Shown here: piece by piece, positions 48,338-58,011 of the stretch
Numbering within the stretch: the stretch's first letter is position 1
Layout: every line of letters starts with the position of its first letter
NCBI GenBank assembly: GCA_947625775.1
Contig: CANQPM010000003.1
Coordinates: forward strand, 186,001 to 250,000
DNA length: 64,000 bases
Source of the DNA: an uncultured Lachnospiraceae bacterium
GTDB lineage: Bacteria; Bacillota; Clostridia; Lachnospirales; Lachnospiraceae
Reading direction: 5' to 3'
The notes under the pieces: model-generated
Told to the model about the DNA's origin: nothing
The model's input: only the letters and a program-made list of their open reading frames with translations
The model's database searches: none
Made by a program: the position numbers and the translations under genes

Positions 48338-49801
48338 ATGAAATGTGCCGATTTATTAAAGGGAATAGATTATGAGTGTATTAGGGGAAGTACAGATACT
48401 GAAGTGTCAGACGTGGCAAACGATTCAAGGCGAGTGACAAAGGGCTGTCTTTTTATATGCATAAAAGGCGCAAATTTTGACGGACATTCCGCGGCTGCAG
48501 GGGCTGTGCGCGACGGCGCGGCTGTGCTTGTCGTAAGCGACGACGTGGAGCTTGGCGAAAATGCAGACGTCACTGTGATAAAGACAGCTGACACGCGCTA
48601 TGCTATGGCGTTTATTTCCGCAAATTTCTACGGCAATCCCGCAGACAGCATGAAAATCATAGGTGTGACAGGCACGAAGGGCAAGACGACCACGACATAT
48701 CTGGTAAAATATATCTTGGAAAAGGCAGGCTATAAGGTAGGTCTTGTGGGCACGATAGAGACGATTATCGGCGAGAAAACAATCCCTGCATCAAATACCA
48801 CGCCCGAATCACTCACATTGCAGAAATATTTCAGGGAGATGAAAGACGCGGGCTGTGACGTAGTCGTGATGGAGGCGTCGTCCCAGGGCTTTATGCTTCA
48901 CAGGACACAAGGCTTTATATTTGACTACGGCATTTTTACAAATATAGAGCCAGACCATATAGGACCAAATGAGCATTCCTCTTTCGAGGATTATATAAGC
49001 TGCAAGGCAATGCTTTTTAAGCAGTGCAAAGTAGGCATAGTAAACCGTGACGACAAACATTGGGAGCAAGTCACAAAAGGGCATACCTGTGAGCTTGAGA
49101 CTTACGGCTTTGACGAAAAAGCAGACCTTAGGGCAAGCGATTTGAAGCTTGTCACGGGCGCGGGCTTCCTTGGCATAGATTTCAAGGTGTCAGGGCTTTT
49201 AAATATGGAAATAGAGACGGACATTCCAGGCAAATTCAGCGCATACAACGCACTCACGGCAATCGCGATATGCCGCCACTTTGGCGTAAAGGAGGACGAC
49301 ATCAAAAACGCGCTTGCGGGCGCGAAGGTAAAGGGCAGGATAGAGATGGTAAAGGTGTCCGACGATTTTACGCTGATGATAGACTACGCGCACAACGCCA
49401 TGGCGCTTGAAAGCCTGCTTACGACGCTCAGGGAATACAATCCAAACCGCCTTGTGTGCCTTTTTGGATGCGGAGGCAACCGCTCAAAGCTGAGGCGCTA
49501 TGAAATGGGCGAGGTGAGCGGCAGGCTTGCCGATTTGACTATAATAACCTCAGACAACCCGAGATTTGAGGAGCCGCAGGACATTATTGAGGACATAAAG
49601 ACAGGAATGAACAAGACCGACGGCAAATATGTCGAGATTTGCGACCGCAAGGAGGCAATTAGATACGCCATAGAGCACGGCCAGAAGGGCGACATCGTAG
49701 TGCTTGCGGGCAAGGGGCACGAGGATTATCAGGAGATAAAGGGAGTAAAATATCCTATGGACGAGCGCGTGCTCATCAGGGAGATTTTAGAGGAGAGATG
49801 A
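48338..49801 (+). CDS. murE: UDP-N-acetylmuramyl-tripeptide synthetase MurE (meso-DAP type motif)
   Basis: GVTGTKGKTTTTYLVKYIL, TTPESLTLQKY, SDNPRFEEP; SD ggagga, start 48338. Confidence 0.94.
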   Translation: MKCADLLKGIDYECIRGSTDTEVSDVANDSRRVTKGCLFICIKGANFDGHSAAAGAVRDGAAVLVVSDDVELGENADVTVIKTADTRYAMAFISANFYGNPADSMKIIGVTGTKGKTTTTYLVKYILEKAGYKVGLVGTIETIIGEKTIPASNTTPESLTLQKYFREMKDAGCDVVVMEASSQGFMLHRTQGFIFDYGIFTNIEPDHIGPNEHSSFEDYISCKAMLFKQCKVGIVNRDDKHWEQVTKGHTCELETYGFDEKADLRASDLKLVTGAGFLGIDFKVSGLLNMEIETDIPGKFSAYNALTAIAICRHFGVKEDDIKNALAGAKVKGRIEMVKVSDDFTLMIDYAHNAMALESLLTTLREYNPNRLVCLFGCGGNRSKLRRYEMGEVSGRLADLTIITSDNPRFEEPQDIIEDIKTGMNKTDGKYVEICDRKEAIRYAIEHGQKGDIVVLAGKGHEDYQEIKGVKYPMDERVLIREILEER

Positions 49802-52059
49802 CAGGCAGATTTGCGAATATTATAGTTGACATATCGCATGAAAACGTTGACAGACCTTTTCAATATATAATTCCAGAAGAAATGCGGGAAAGGCTCTGCG
49901 TCGGAAACGCTGTGATGATACCGTTTGGCAAGGGAAATAAGCTGATAAAGGGCTATGTGATAGAAATAACGGACACGGCGCAGTATGACGAGGGGAAGCT
50001 GAAAAAAATAGAGAGCATTGCGGAAGGCGTGGTAAGCGCACGGTCAGACGCGATAAGGCTTGCGTACTGGATAAAGCAGAATTACGGCTCGACAATGATA
50101 GCCGCCCTGAAAACAGTCCTGCCTGTCAAGCAGAAATTAAAGCAAAGAGTGGAAAAGACCATTCTCCGTCTCACAGATGCAGACGAGGCGCAGCGGCTGA
50201 GCGACGAATTTGAAAAAAAGCATCAAAAGGCAAAGGCGCGGCTTATGAGGGAGCTTTCAGTCAGCAGTGAGCTGCCGCAGTCCATAGTCACTGGAAAGCT
50301 CAATGTCACGGCGCAGACGATACGCTCACTGGAGCAGGCGGGGCATATAGAGGTAAAGCAGGAAAGCGTATATAGGACGCCCATTCCGAAGGGCGCAGCT
50401 AAGGGGCGTCAGAATGGCGGCGTCAAAATCCTTTCCGAAAGGCAGTCTGCGATTGTGGACGATATTATGAATGATTTTAAGGCGAGAGCGCGGCGGACTT
50501 ATCTGCTGCATGGCGTCACGGGCAGCGGCAAGACGGAAGTGTATATGGAGCTTATCGCACAGGTGATAGCAGAGGGTAAGCAGGCTATAGTGCTTATTCC
50601 CGAGATTGCGCTCACATATCAGACATTGATGAGGTTTTACGCGAGATTTGGAGAAAGGGTGTCGGTCATGAACTCACGCCTTTCGCAGGGCGAGCGTTCG
50701 GATCAGTTTGAGCGCGCTGAAAAAGGCGAGACTGATATAATGATAGGTCCGCGTTCAGCTCTTTTTACGCCGTTTGAAAGGCTGGGGCTTGTAATTATAG
50801 ACGAGGAGCACGAGCCAAGCTACAAAAGCGACAGCATGCCAAAATACCATGCAAGGGAAGTAGCCGAGGAGCTTTGCCGCATAAAGGGCGCAAGCCTGCT
50901 TTTGGGCTCTGCCACGCCGTCGCTTGAGGCGTACTACAGGGCGCAGAATGGCAGCATCAAGCTTTATGAGCTTAATGAGAGGCTTGCGGGCGGCGAGCTT
51001 GCAAAGGTCTATGTGGAGGATTTGCGCAGGGAATTAAGGGAGGGCAACCGTTCGATTTTCAGCAGGCGTCTGCATGCGCTTATCGGGGACAGGCTTAAAA
51101 AAGGCGAGCAGAGTATGATTTTCCTAAACAGGAGAGGATACGCGGGGTTTGTCTCATGCCGCGCGTGCGGGTATGTGGCAAAATGCCCTCACTGTGACGT
51201 GTCGCTGTCGGAGCATGCAAATAAATATAACGGTATAAGCATACTAAAATGCCATTATTGTGGCTATGAAACGCAGCAGATAAAGGCCTGCCCTAAGTGC
51301 GGATCGAAATATATTTCAGGCTTTAGGGCAGGGACGCAGCAGATAGAGGAGCTGCTGCACAAGCTGTTTCCTGCGGCAAGGGTGCTGCGAATGGACGCGG
51401 ACACGACAAGGAGCAAGGACAGCTACGAGCAGATTTTATCAAAATTTGCCAATGAGGAGGCTGATATTCTTGTCGGCACGCAGATGATTGTGAAGGGGCA
51501 TGATTTTGCGAAGGTTACGCTGGTAGGGATTCTGGCGGCGGATATGTCGCTGAATGCAGGCGATTACAGGGCGGGCGAGAGAACCTTCCAGCTGCTTACC
51601 CAGGCGGCGGGCAGGGCGGGCAGGAGCGCGCTTGCGGGAGAAGTGGTAATACAGACATACCAGCCTGAGCATTACGCGGTAACACACGCGGCAAAGCAGG
51701 ACTATAAGGGCTTTTATGAGGAGGAGATGAGCTATCGGAGCCTGATGCATTATCCGCCCGCCGCGCATATGCTGGCGGTCTTGGTGACATCGGCGGACGA
51801 GCTTGAAGCAAAGAGGCGCGCCGCGGAACTTGCGGATGCCGCAAGGGCACGTCTTTCAAGCCAGAAATTGAGCGTGATAGGTCCATCACAGGCGGCAGTC
51901 GGGCGCATAAACGACATATACAGAATAGTATTTTACATAAAGCACAGCGAATATGGCGCGCTTGTGGAAATAAAAGATATGCTTGAGAATATAATAGCCT
52001 GTAAGGGCTGGGGGAAGGAGAGCGTACAGCTTGACTTTAATCCTATGAATACGTATTAA
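49798..52059 (+). CDS. priA: Primosomal protein N' (PriA helicase)
   Basis: LLHGVTGSGKTEVYMELI, IIDEEHEPSYKSDSMPKYHAREVA, Zn-binding Cys pairs. Confidence 0.95.
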   Translation: MTGRFANIIVDISHENVDRPFQYIIPEEMRERLCVGNAVMIPFGKGNKLIKGYVIEITDTAQYDEGKLKKIESIAEGVVSARSDAIRLAYWIKQNYGSTMIAALKTVLPVKQKLKQRVEKTILRLTDADEAQRLSDEFEKKHQKAKARLMRELSVSSELPQSIVTGKLNVTAQTIRSLEQAGHIEVKQESVYRTPIPKGAAKGRQNGGVKILSERQSAIVDDIMNDFKARARRTYLLHGVTGSGKTEVYMELIAQVIAEGKQAIVLIPEIALTYQTLMRFYARFGERVSVMNSRLSQGERSDQFERAEKGETDIMIGPRSALFTPFERLGLVIIDEEHEPSYKSDSMPKYHAREVAEELCRIKGASLLLGSATPSLEAYYRAQNGSIKLYELNERLAGGELAKVYVEDLRRELREGNRSIFSRRLHALIGDRLKKGEQSMIFLNRRGYAGFVSCRACGYVAKCPHCDVSLSEHANKYNGISILKCHYCGYETQQIKACPKCGSKYISGFRAGTQQIEELLHKLFPAARVLRMDADTTRSKDSYEQILSKFANEEADILVGTQMIVKGHDFAKVTLVGILAADMSLNAGDYRAGERTFQLLTQAAGRAGRSALAGEVVIQTYQPEHYAVTHAAKQDYKGFYEEEMSYRSLMHYPPAAHMLAVLVTSADELEAKRRAAELADAARARLSSQKLSVIGPSQAAVGRINDIYRIVFYIKHSEYGALVEIKDMLENIIACKGWGKESVQLDFNPMNTY

Positions 52060-52237
52060 TAAGATGGAATGTTGCAAAAAGACAGCGAAATCCGAATCCG
52101 CAAAAGGTTTTAGGCAGGAATATCAAATAAAGAAAATGAAGATACACTTTACAAAAGCTGGTTGATAATATGAATGAAGGCAGGTATAATAAAGGAAGGT
52201 AAGGAAAACAAGGAATGTTCTGAACGGAGGTTATTTT

Positions 52238-52495
52238 ATGGAGCTTGCAAAAGTTACATCAAAGGGACAGATTACAATACCGATAGAGATTAGAAAGAAG
52301 TTGGGAATCAAAGAAGGGAGTAAGGTTCTTTTTTTTGAGGAAGCGGGGAGGATATATTTGGCAAATTCTTCAATGGAAGCCTTAAAGGAAGCTCAGGCGG
52401 CGTTTGCGGGAGAGGCAGAGCGGCTTGGGCTTGAAAGCGAAGATGATGTTGTAAATATGGTTAAGGAACTTCGAAAGGATAGAACGGTGAAATAA
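52238..52495 (+). CDS. AbrB/SpoVT-family (MazE-like) antitoxin
   Basis: MELAKVTSKGQITIPIEIRKKLGIKEGSKVLF. Confidence 0.88.
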   Translation: MELAKVTSKGQITIPIEIRKKLGIKEGSKVLFFEEAGRIYLANSSMEALKEAQAAFAGEAERLGLESEDDVVNMVKELRKDRTVK

Positions 52496-53434
52496 TTGCG
52501 GATAATGGTTTATACAAATGTACTGATTTCATTATTGGTGTTTTCAAGCAAGAAAATGAATCGGATGATGGAGTGTATTTTTTCGGAGCATCAGTTGGTT
52601 ATTTCTTCGTATATTGTGGAGGAGTTAAAGGATGTTGTAAGAAGAAAGTTTCCTGACAAGGCTGGAGTTGTAGATGCATTGCTTACTAAGATGAGTTATG
52701 AGTATGTATATACACCGGATATGTTGAATGAAACATTATTTGAAATCAGGGATGTAAAGGATTATCCTGTTCTATATACAGCGATATTAGAAGATGTGGA
52801 TATTCTTGTAACAGGTGATAATGATTTTGGCGATGTGAAGGTTGAAAAGCCGGAGATTTTGACGCCGGCGGAATTTGTGGATAAATATATAGAAAATAAA
52901 ATGAAAGGCTTTAGACGGCAGCTTGTGCCGTCTAAAGCGATATGGAGGATTAAAATGGCAATCAGAACAATCAGGGAAATAGGCGATCCTGTTTTAAACA
53001 AAATATCAAAGGAGGTAAAGGAGATTACCCCGAGGGTGCAGGATTTGATAGATGATATGTTTGAGACAATGTATGAGGCAAACGGCGTAGGGCTTGCCGC
53101 GCCGCAGGTTGGTATATTAAAGCGGATTGTGGTAATAGATACTACAGGGGAAGATCCGCTGCTTCTGATAAATCCAGTGCTTATAGAGGCAGACGGCGAA
53201 CAGAAGGGCAACGAAGGGTGTCTCAGCGTGCCTGGGAAAGTAGGGATAGTCACGAGGCCAAATCATGTAAAAGTCCGCGCGCAGAATGAAAAGCTTGAAA
53301 CCTTTGAAATAGAGGGCGATGAGCTGCTCGCAAGGGCAATCTGCCATGAACTGGAGCATCTGGAAGGGCATCTCTATGTGGAAAAGGTAGAGGGCGAGCT
53401 GATGGACGCGGAAGCGGTGGAGGAAGAAAACTAA
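52496..53434 (+). CDS. PIN-domain toxin-like ORF continuing in frame into peptide deformylase
   Basis: TTG start abutting the AbrB stop; PIN ...MVYTNVLISLLVFSS...ILVTGDNDFGDVKVEKPEILTPAEFV; no stop before def. Confidence 0.8.
   Translation: MRIMVYTNVLISLLVFSSKKMNRMMECIFSEHQLVISSYIVEELKDVVRRKFPDKAGVVDALLTKMSYEYVYTPDMLNETLFEIRDVKDYPVLYTAILEDVDILVTGDNDFGDVKVEKPEILTPAEFVDKYIENKMKGFRRQLVPSKAIWRIKMAIRTIREIGDPVLNKISKEVKEITPRVQDLIDDMFETMYEANGVGLAAPQVGILKRIVVIDTTGEDPLLLINPVLIEADGEQKGNEGCLSVPGKVGIVTRPNHVKVRAQNEKLETFEIEGDELLARAICHELEHLEGHLYVEKVEGELMDAEAVEEEN
52908..52938. repeat. Perfect 13-bp hairpin at the PIN/def junction
   Basis: gctttagacggca-gcttg-tgccgtctaaagc. Confidence 0.9.
52955..53434 (+). 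CDS. def: Peptide deformylase
   Basis: Own SD GGAGG (52944-52948) and ATG 52955; GVGLAAPQVG, EGCLSVP, ICHELEHLEGHLY. Confidence 0.95.
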   Translation: MAIRTIREIGDPVLNKISKEVKEITPRVQDLIDDMFETMYEANGVGLAAPQVGILKRIVVIDTTGEDPLLLINPVLIEADGEQKGNEGCLSVPGKVGIVTRPNHVKVRAQNEKLETFEIEGDELLARAICHELEHLEGHLYVEKVEGELMDAEAVEEEN

Positions 53435-53436
53435 AT

Positions 53437-54372
53437 ATGAAGATTGTTTTTATGGGAACGCCTGATTTTGCCGTGGGCGCGCTTGAGGCCATTGTGGCGG
53501 CAGGGCATACTGTGACGGCAGTGGTGACACAGCCCGACAAGGCGAAGGGCAGGAGCGGACAGGCGCAGTTTCCGCCAGTAAAGGAATGCGCCGTAAAACA
53601 CGGCATACCTGTTTTTCAGCCAGTAAAAATAAAAGCGCCTGAAGCAGTGGAGGAGCTTAAAAAATTTGAGGCTGATATCTTTGTCGTGGCAGCATTTGGA
53701 CAGATTTTGTCAAAGGAAATACTGGATATGCCTAAGTTTGGGTGCGTAAATATCCACGCTTCGCTTTTGCCCAAATACAGGGGAGCGGCACCCATCAACT
53801 GGTGCATCATAAACGGCGAAAAGGAAACGGGAGTGACAATCCAGCAGATGAATGAAGGGATTGACACAGGTGACATACTTGCCGCAAAAAGCATGGCTAT
53901 TGCGCCTGATGAGACGGCAGAGAGCCTTTTTGACAAGCTTTCAAGGCTTGGCGCGGAGCTAATAGTGGAAACGCTTCCAAAGATTGAACGCGGGGAAATC
54001 ACGCCAGTACCGCAAGATGAAGCGCTTGCAAGCCATACAAAAATGATGAGCAAGTCGCTTGGCAGGATTGAATGGAATAATGACGCGGTTTCGATAGAAA
54101 GGCTTGTGAGAGGCTTAAATTCGTGGCCCAGCGCATATACGTTTTGGAATAAAAAGAGCCTGAAGCTTTGGCGGTGCGAGGTAATAGACGCAGAAAGCGA
54201 AAATGCAGCCTTGGCGGGAAAGGTTACGGCAGTGTCAAAGGACAGCTTTGATGTAGCATGCGCAAAAGGCGCGCTTAGAGTATGGGAGCTGCAGCTTGAG
54301 GGCAAAAAGCGTATGGATGCAAAGACGTTTTTGATGGGTAATCAAGTTAAGGTTGGGGATTTGCTTGGGTGA
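53437..54372 (+). CDS. fmt: Methionyl-tRNA formyltransferase
   Basis: KIVFMGTPDFAVGALEAI, NIHASLLPKYRGAAPINWCIINGE. Confidence 0.96.
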   Translation: MKIVFMGTPDFAVGALEAIVAAGHTVTAVVTQPDKAKGRSGQAQFPPVKECAVKHGIPVFQPVKIKAPEAVEELKKFEADIFVVAAFGQILSKEILDMPKFGCVNIHASLLPKYRGAAPINWCIINGEKETGVTIQQMNEGIDTGDILAAKSMAIAPDETAESLFDKLSRLGAELIVETLPKIERGEITPVPQDEALASHTKMMSKSLGRIEWNNDAVSIERLVRGLNSWPSAYTFWNKKSLKLWRCEVIDAESENAALAGKVTAVSKDSFDVACAKGALRVWELQLEGKKRMDAKTFLMGNQVKVGDLLG

Positions 54373-54455
54373 GTGAATGTTTATATATTTTGACTAAATT
54401 CTACGTTTTTGAATTGAGTTTCATAAATTAAAAAATAGGTGAGGAGTGTTGTATT

Positions 54456-55169
54456 ATGCCGTATGGGTATGGATATGGTTTTTATTATGACTGGACATAT
54501 ATTTTAGTGCTGATTGGCGCTGTGCTTTCTATGTGGGCATCGTTCAGGGTAAATTCCACGTACAGTAAATTCGCGAAGGTTAGGAGCTCGGCGGGAATGA
54601 CGGGCGCGCAGACAGCCGAGTGCATTTTGAGAAATCAGGGAATAAATGATGTGCGGATTGAGCATATCAGAGGAAATCTCACCGACCATTATGATCCGAC
54701 GAGAAAGGTGATACGGCTTTCGGACAGCGTGTACAACTCGACATCAGTGGCGGCAATCGGTGTGGCGGCTCATGAGTGCGGGCACGTGATACAGCACCAT
54801 ACTGATTATGCGCCGCTTAAAATCAGGACTTCGCTTGTGCCTGCGGCAAATATCGGCTCAAAGCTTGGCATACCTATTATTTTTCTGGGGCTTATTCTCG
54901 GCAGCAATGCGACTTTGATACAAATCGGCATCTGGGTGTTTGCGCTTGCTGTGCTTTTTCAGGTGGTGACGCTTCCAGTGGAGTTTGACGCGTCGCGCAG
55001 GGCACTTGCGTGCATTGAGCGGTATGGCATAGTAAATGTTGAGGAGCGCAGAAAGAGCGCGAAGGTGCTGAGGGCGGCGGCGTTTACCTATGTGGCGGCG
55101 GCTATGACGGCGATTCTGCAGCTTTTAAGGCTTATCCTGCTTTTTGGCGGAAACAGGCGCAGTGATTAA
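54456..55169 (+). CDS. Neutral zinc metallopeptidase (YugP-like, integral membrane)
   Basis: VAAHECGHVIQHH, multiple TM segments, VTLPVEFDASRRAL. Confidence 0.9.
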   Translation: MPYGYGYGFYYDWTYILVLIGAVLSMWASFRVNSTYSKFAKVRSSAGMTGAQTAECILRNQGINDVRIEHIRGNLTDHYDPTRKVIRLSDSVYNSTSVAAIGVAAHECGHVIQHHTDYAPLKIRTSLVPAANIGSKLGIPIIFLGLILGSNATLIQIGIWVFALAVLFQVVTLPVEFDASRRALACIERYGIVNVEERRKSAKVLRAAAFTYVAAAMTAILQLLRLILLFGGNRRSD

Positions 55170-55256
55170 AATTTGTGCATGTGATATGGAAGTTATTGGA
55201 TTTGCATGGCGGTGTGCGTGCGGCGTTAGACGTGCAATTTAGATTGGGGAAAATAA

Positions 55257-56582
55257 ATGAATGAACGTATGATTGTATTGGAAATGCTCCTTGAAGTGAC
55301 AAAGCAAGGGGCATATTCTCATATTGTGGCAAGAGATGTCTTGAATAAGTACAATTATCTGCCGCAGCAGGAAAAGGCGTTTATCAAGCGGCTGTTTGAG
55401 GGAACGCTTGAGCGTCAGATAGAGCTTGATTACTGCATTGACAGCTTTTCCAAGGTGAAGACGGACAAGCTTAAAGCCGTGATTTTGAATATTATGCGCA
55501 TGGGCGTGTACCAGATTTTATATATGGACAGCGTGCCTGACGCGGCGGCGTGCAACGAGGCTGTAAAGCTTGCGCAGAAAAAAGGCTTTGCGACATTAAA
55601 GGGTTTTGTAAACGGAGTGCTCAGAAATATTGCAAGAAATAAGGGCAATATAAAATATCCTAACCTTTCCGTGACATATTCAATGCCTGAATGGATCGTG
55701 AATATGTGGCTTGAACAGCTTGGCGAGGAAAAGACAAGGCGTGTACTGGCAGGGCTCTTGGAGGAAAAGCCTGTGACGGTAAGGCTTAGAAACGGTGCGG
55801 GCATAGAGGGAATTGCGGAAAATGCGCAGGCGCACCAGTATCTGCCGTATGCCTATAAAATTTACAGGACAGATGATATAACAAGGCTTAACGGCTATGA
55901 AAACGGTGATTTTGCCGTGCAGGATATAAGCTCAATGCTTGCTGTGGAGGCGGTTGGAATAGGCAGTTTGGCAAAGAGGCGCGGGCTTCCTTTAAAGGTT
56001 ATAGACATGTGCGCCGCGCCAGGCGGAAAGGCAATGCTTATAGCTGACATTTTGGAGCGTGAGGGAGTGGGCGATTATGAGATAAAGGCTTTTGACCTTT
56101 CGGAGACCAAGACGGCTGTTATGCGTGAAAATTTCACACGCTGCGGGCTTGACGGGCATATCAGCGCGGAGGTTCGTAATTCATTGGAATTTGATGAGAG
56201 CCTTGAAGGGGCTGCGGATATAGTCGTGGCAGATTTGCCGTGTTCGGGGCTTGGCGTTATAGGTAAAAAGCGCGACATTAAATATAAACAGAGTCCTGAA
56301 AAGATATGGGAGTTAATCGTGCTGCAGGAAGGGTTTCTGCGCACAGCAGTAAGGTATCTGAAAAAAGGCGGGAGGCTGCTGTTTAGCACATGTACCATTA
56401 ATCGTGACGAGAATGAGAGACATTTTGAGTTTATCAGAGACGAGTTAAAAATGACACCAGTGTCATTAAATGAAAATCTTCCTGACAGTTTTTATTCCGA
56501 CACTACGTCAAAGGGGTATCTGCAGCTTTTGCCTGGAATACATGATGCGGACGGATTTTTTATAAGCGTATTTGAAAAATGA
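55257..56582 (+). CDS. rsmB: 16S rRNA (cytosine967-C5)-methyltransferase RsmB
   Basis: NusB-like N-term, DMCAAPGGKAMLIADIL, VADLPCSGLGVIGKKRDIK, STCTIN. Confidence 0.94.
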   Translation: MNERMIVLEMLLEVTKQGAYSHIVARDVLNKYNYLPQQEKAFIKRLFEGTLERQIELDYCIDSFSKVKTDKLKAVILNIMRMGVYQILYMDSVPDAAACNEAVKLAQKKGFATLKGFVNGVLRNIARNKGNIKYPNLSVTYSMPEWIVNMWLEQLGEEKTRRVLAGLLEEKPVTVRLRNGAGIEGIAENAQAHQYLPYAYKIYRTDDITRLNGYENGDFAVQDISSMLAVEAVGIGSLAKRRGLPLKVIDMCAAPGGKAMLIADILEREGVGDYEIKAFDLSETKTAVMRENFTRCGLDGHISAEVRNSLEFDESLEGAADIVVADLPCSGLGVIGKKRDIKYKQSPEKIWELIVLQEGFLRTAVRYLKKGGRLLFSTCTINRDENERHFEFIRDELKMTPVSLNENLPDSFYSDTTSKGYLQLLPGIHDADGFFISVFEK

Positions 56583-56702
56583 TGTGATAATTTGGTATTT
56601 TCCTGTTAAATTTAGGCATTTGCAAAATTCTATTTGACTAAATTTGGACGGTTTAGAACGTGTTTCGCAATTACCTATTATTAAATTATTGGAGTAGAAA
56701 TA

Positions 56703-57764
56703 ATGAATAAGGACATAAAATCGCTTTCGCTGCCAGAGCTTACGGCGGAGATTGAGGCGCTGGGCGAAAAGCCATTCAGGGCAAAACAGCTTTATGAGTG
56801 GATGCATGTAAAGCTTGTGAGGGGCTATGACGAGATGACAAATATTCCCAAAAGCCTGAAGGCAAAGCTTGAGGAAAATTTTACATATACGGCTTTAGGG
56901 GAAGCAGCAGTGCAGACTTCAAAGCTTGACGGGACTAAAAAATTCCTTTTTAAATTAAATGACGGAAATATGGTTGAGAGTGTGCTTATGCGGTATCACC
57001 ACGGCAACAGCGTGTGTATTTCTTCGCAGGCGGGCTGCCGCATGGGGTGTAAGTTCTGCGCCTCGACGCTTGGTGGGCTTGCAAGAAATCTTACAGCGTC
57101 AGAGATGCTTGATCAGATTTATGCAATTTCCCATTCAATAAATGAGAGGGTGTCAAATGTCGTGGTTATGGGGACTGGCGAGCCGCTTGACAATTATGAC
57201 AGTCTTGTCAGGTTTATAAGGCTTTTGACTGATGAGCATGGACTGAATATCAGCCAGCGCAATATCACTGTGTCCACTTGCGGGCTGGTGGAAAATATGC
57301 GTCGGCTTGCCGATGAAAAGCTGCAGATTACACTGGCGCTGTCACTGCATGGCGCTACGCAGGAGAAACGCAGGATGCTTATGCCGATTGCGCAGAGATA
57401 TCCGATTGATGAGGTTGTGGAGGCTTGCAGGTATTATTTTGTGCAGACGGGGAGGAGGATTACGTTTGAGTACAGCCTTGTCGGGGGAGTTAATGATTCG
57501 AGGGAGGACGCGGAGGAGCTTTGTGAGCTTGTTAGAGGGTTGAATTGCCATGTGAATCTGATTCCTGTGAATCCGATTGCGGAGAGGGATTTTGTGCAGT
57601 CGGGGAAGAAGGAGGTTTTGGCGTTTAAAGAAAGGCTTGAGAGGAAAGGAATTGCTGTGACTGTGCGGAGGGAGATGGGGAGAGATATTGATGGGGCTTG
57701 TGGGCAGCTGCGGCGGAGGTTTGAGGAGGGGAGAGAAGGAATTAGTGGCGAGAGTGGCGGCTGA
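56703..57764 (+). CDS. rlmN: Dual-specificity 23S rRNA/tRNA methyltransferase RlmN
   Basis: AGCRMGCKFCASTLGGLARNLTASEM, GTGEPLDNYD, ALSLHGATQEKRRMLMPIA. Confidence 0.96.
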   Translation: MNKDIKSLSLPELTAEIEALGEKPFRAKQLYEWMHVKLVRGYDEMTNIPKSLKAKLEENFTYTALGEAAVQTSKLDGTKKFLFKLNDGNMVESVLMRYHHGNSVCISSQAGCRMGCKFCASTLGGLARNLTASEMLDQIYAISHSINERVSNVVVMGTGEPLDNYDSLVRFIRLLTDEHGLNISQRNITVSTCGLVENMRRLADEKLQITLALSLHGATQEKRRMLMPIAQRYPIDEVVEACRYYFVQTGRRITFEYSLVGGVNDSREDAEELCELVRGLNCHVNLIPVNPIAERDFVQSGKKEVLAFKERLERKGIAVTVRREMGRDIDGACGQLRRRFEEGREGISGESGG

Positions 57765-57977
57765 TATGCTGTTCGGCTTGCCTTGGTGGCTGCGGGGCTG
57801 GATTTTCTAATGTAATGCATTTAGGTTTTCTATTGAGGTCGGGGTGCGGCGTTAGTCGCCATCCGTGGCTCCGAACGCCTCGATTTGCGTCCGTGCAAAT
57901 CGCCCCCTTGGTGTTCTTGCATTACATAAGAAAATCCAGCCCCGCAGCCAATAGGCGCGCCGAACAGCATATCAGCC
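57759..57977. repeat. ~219-bp palindromic element with ~60-bp terminal inverted repeats and structured core
   Basis: Left arm 57759-57819 and reverse complement of right arm 57918-57977 share ggctgatatgctgttcggc, ggctgcggggctggattttct and atgtaatgca; core includes cgatttgc-gtccgt-gcaaatcg; T7 run follows the right arm. Confidence 0.85.
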
Positions 57978-58011
57978 TGTTTTTTTGGCTACCGTTAAAT
58001 TACATTTTCCA

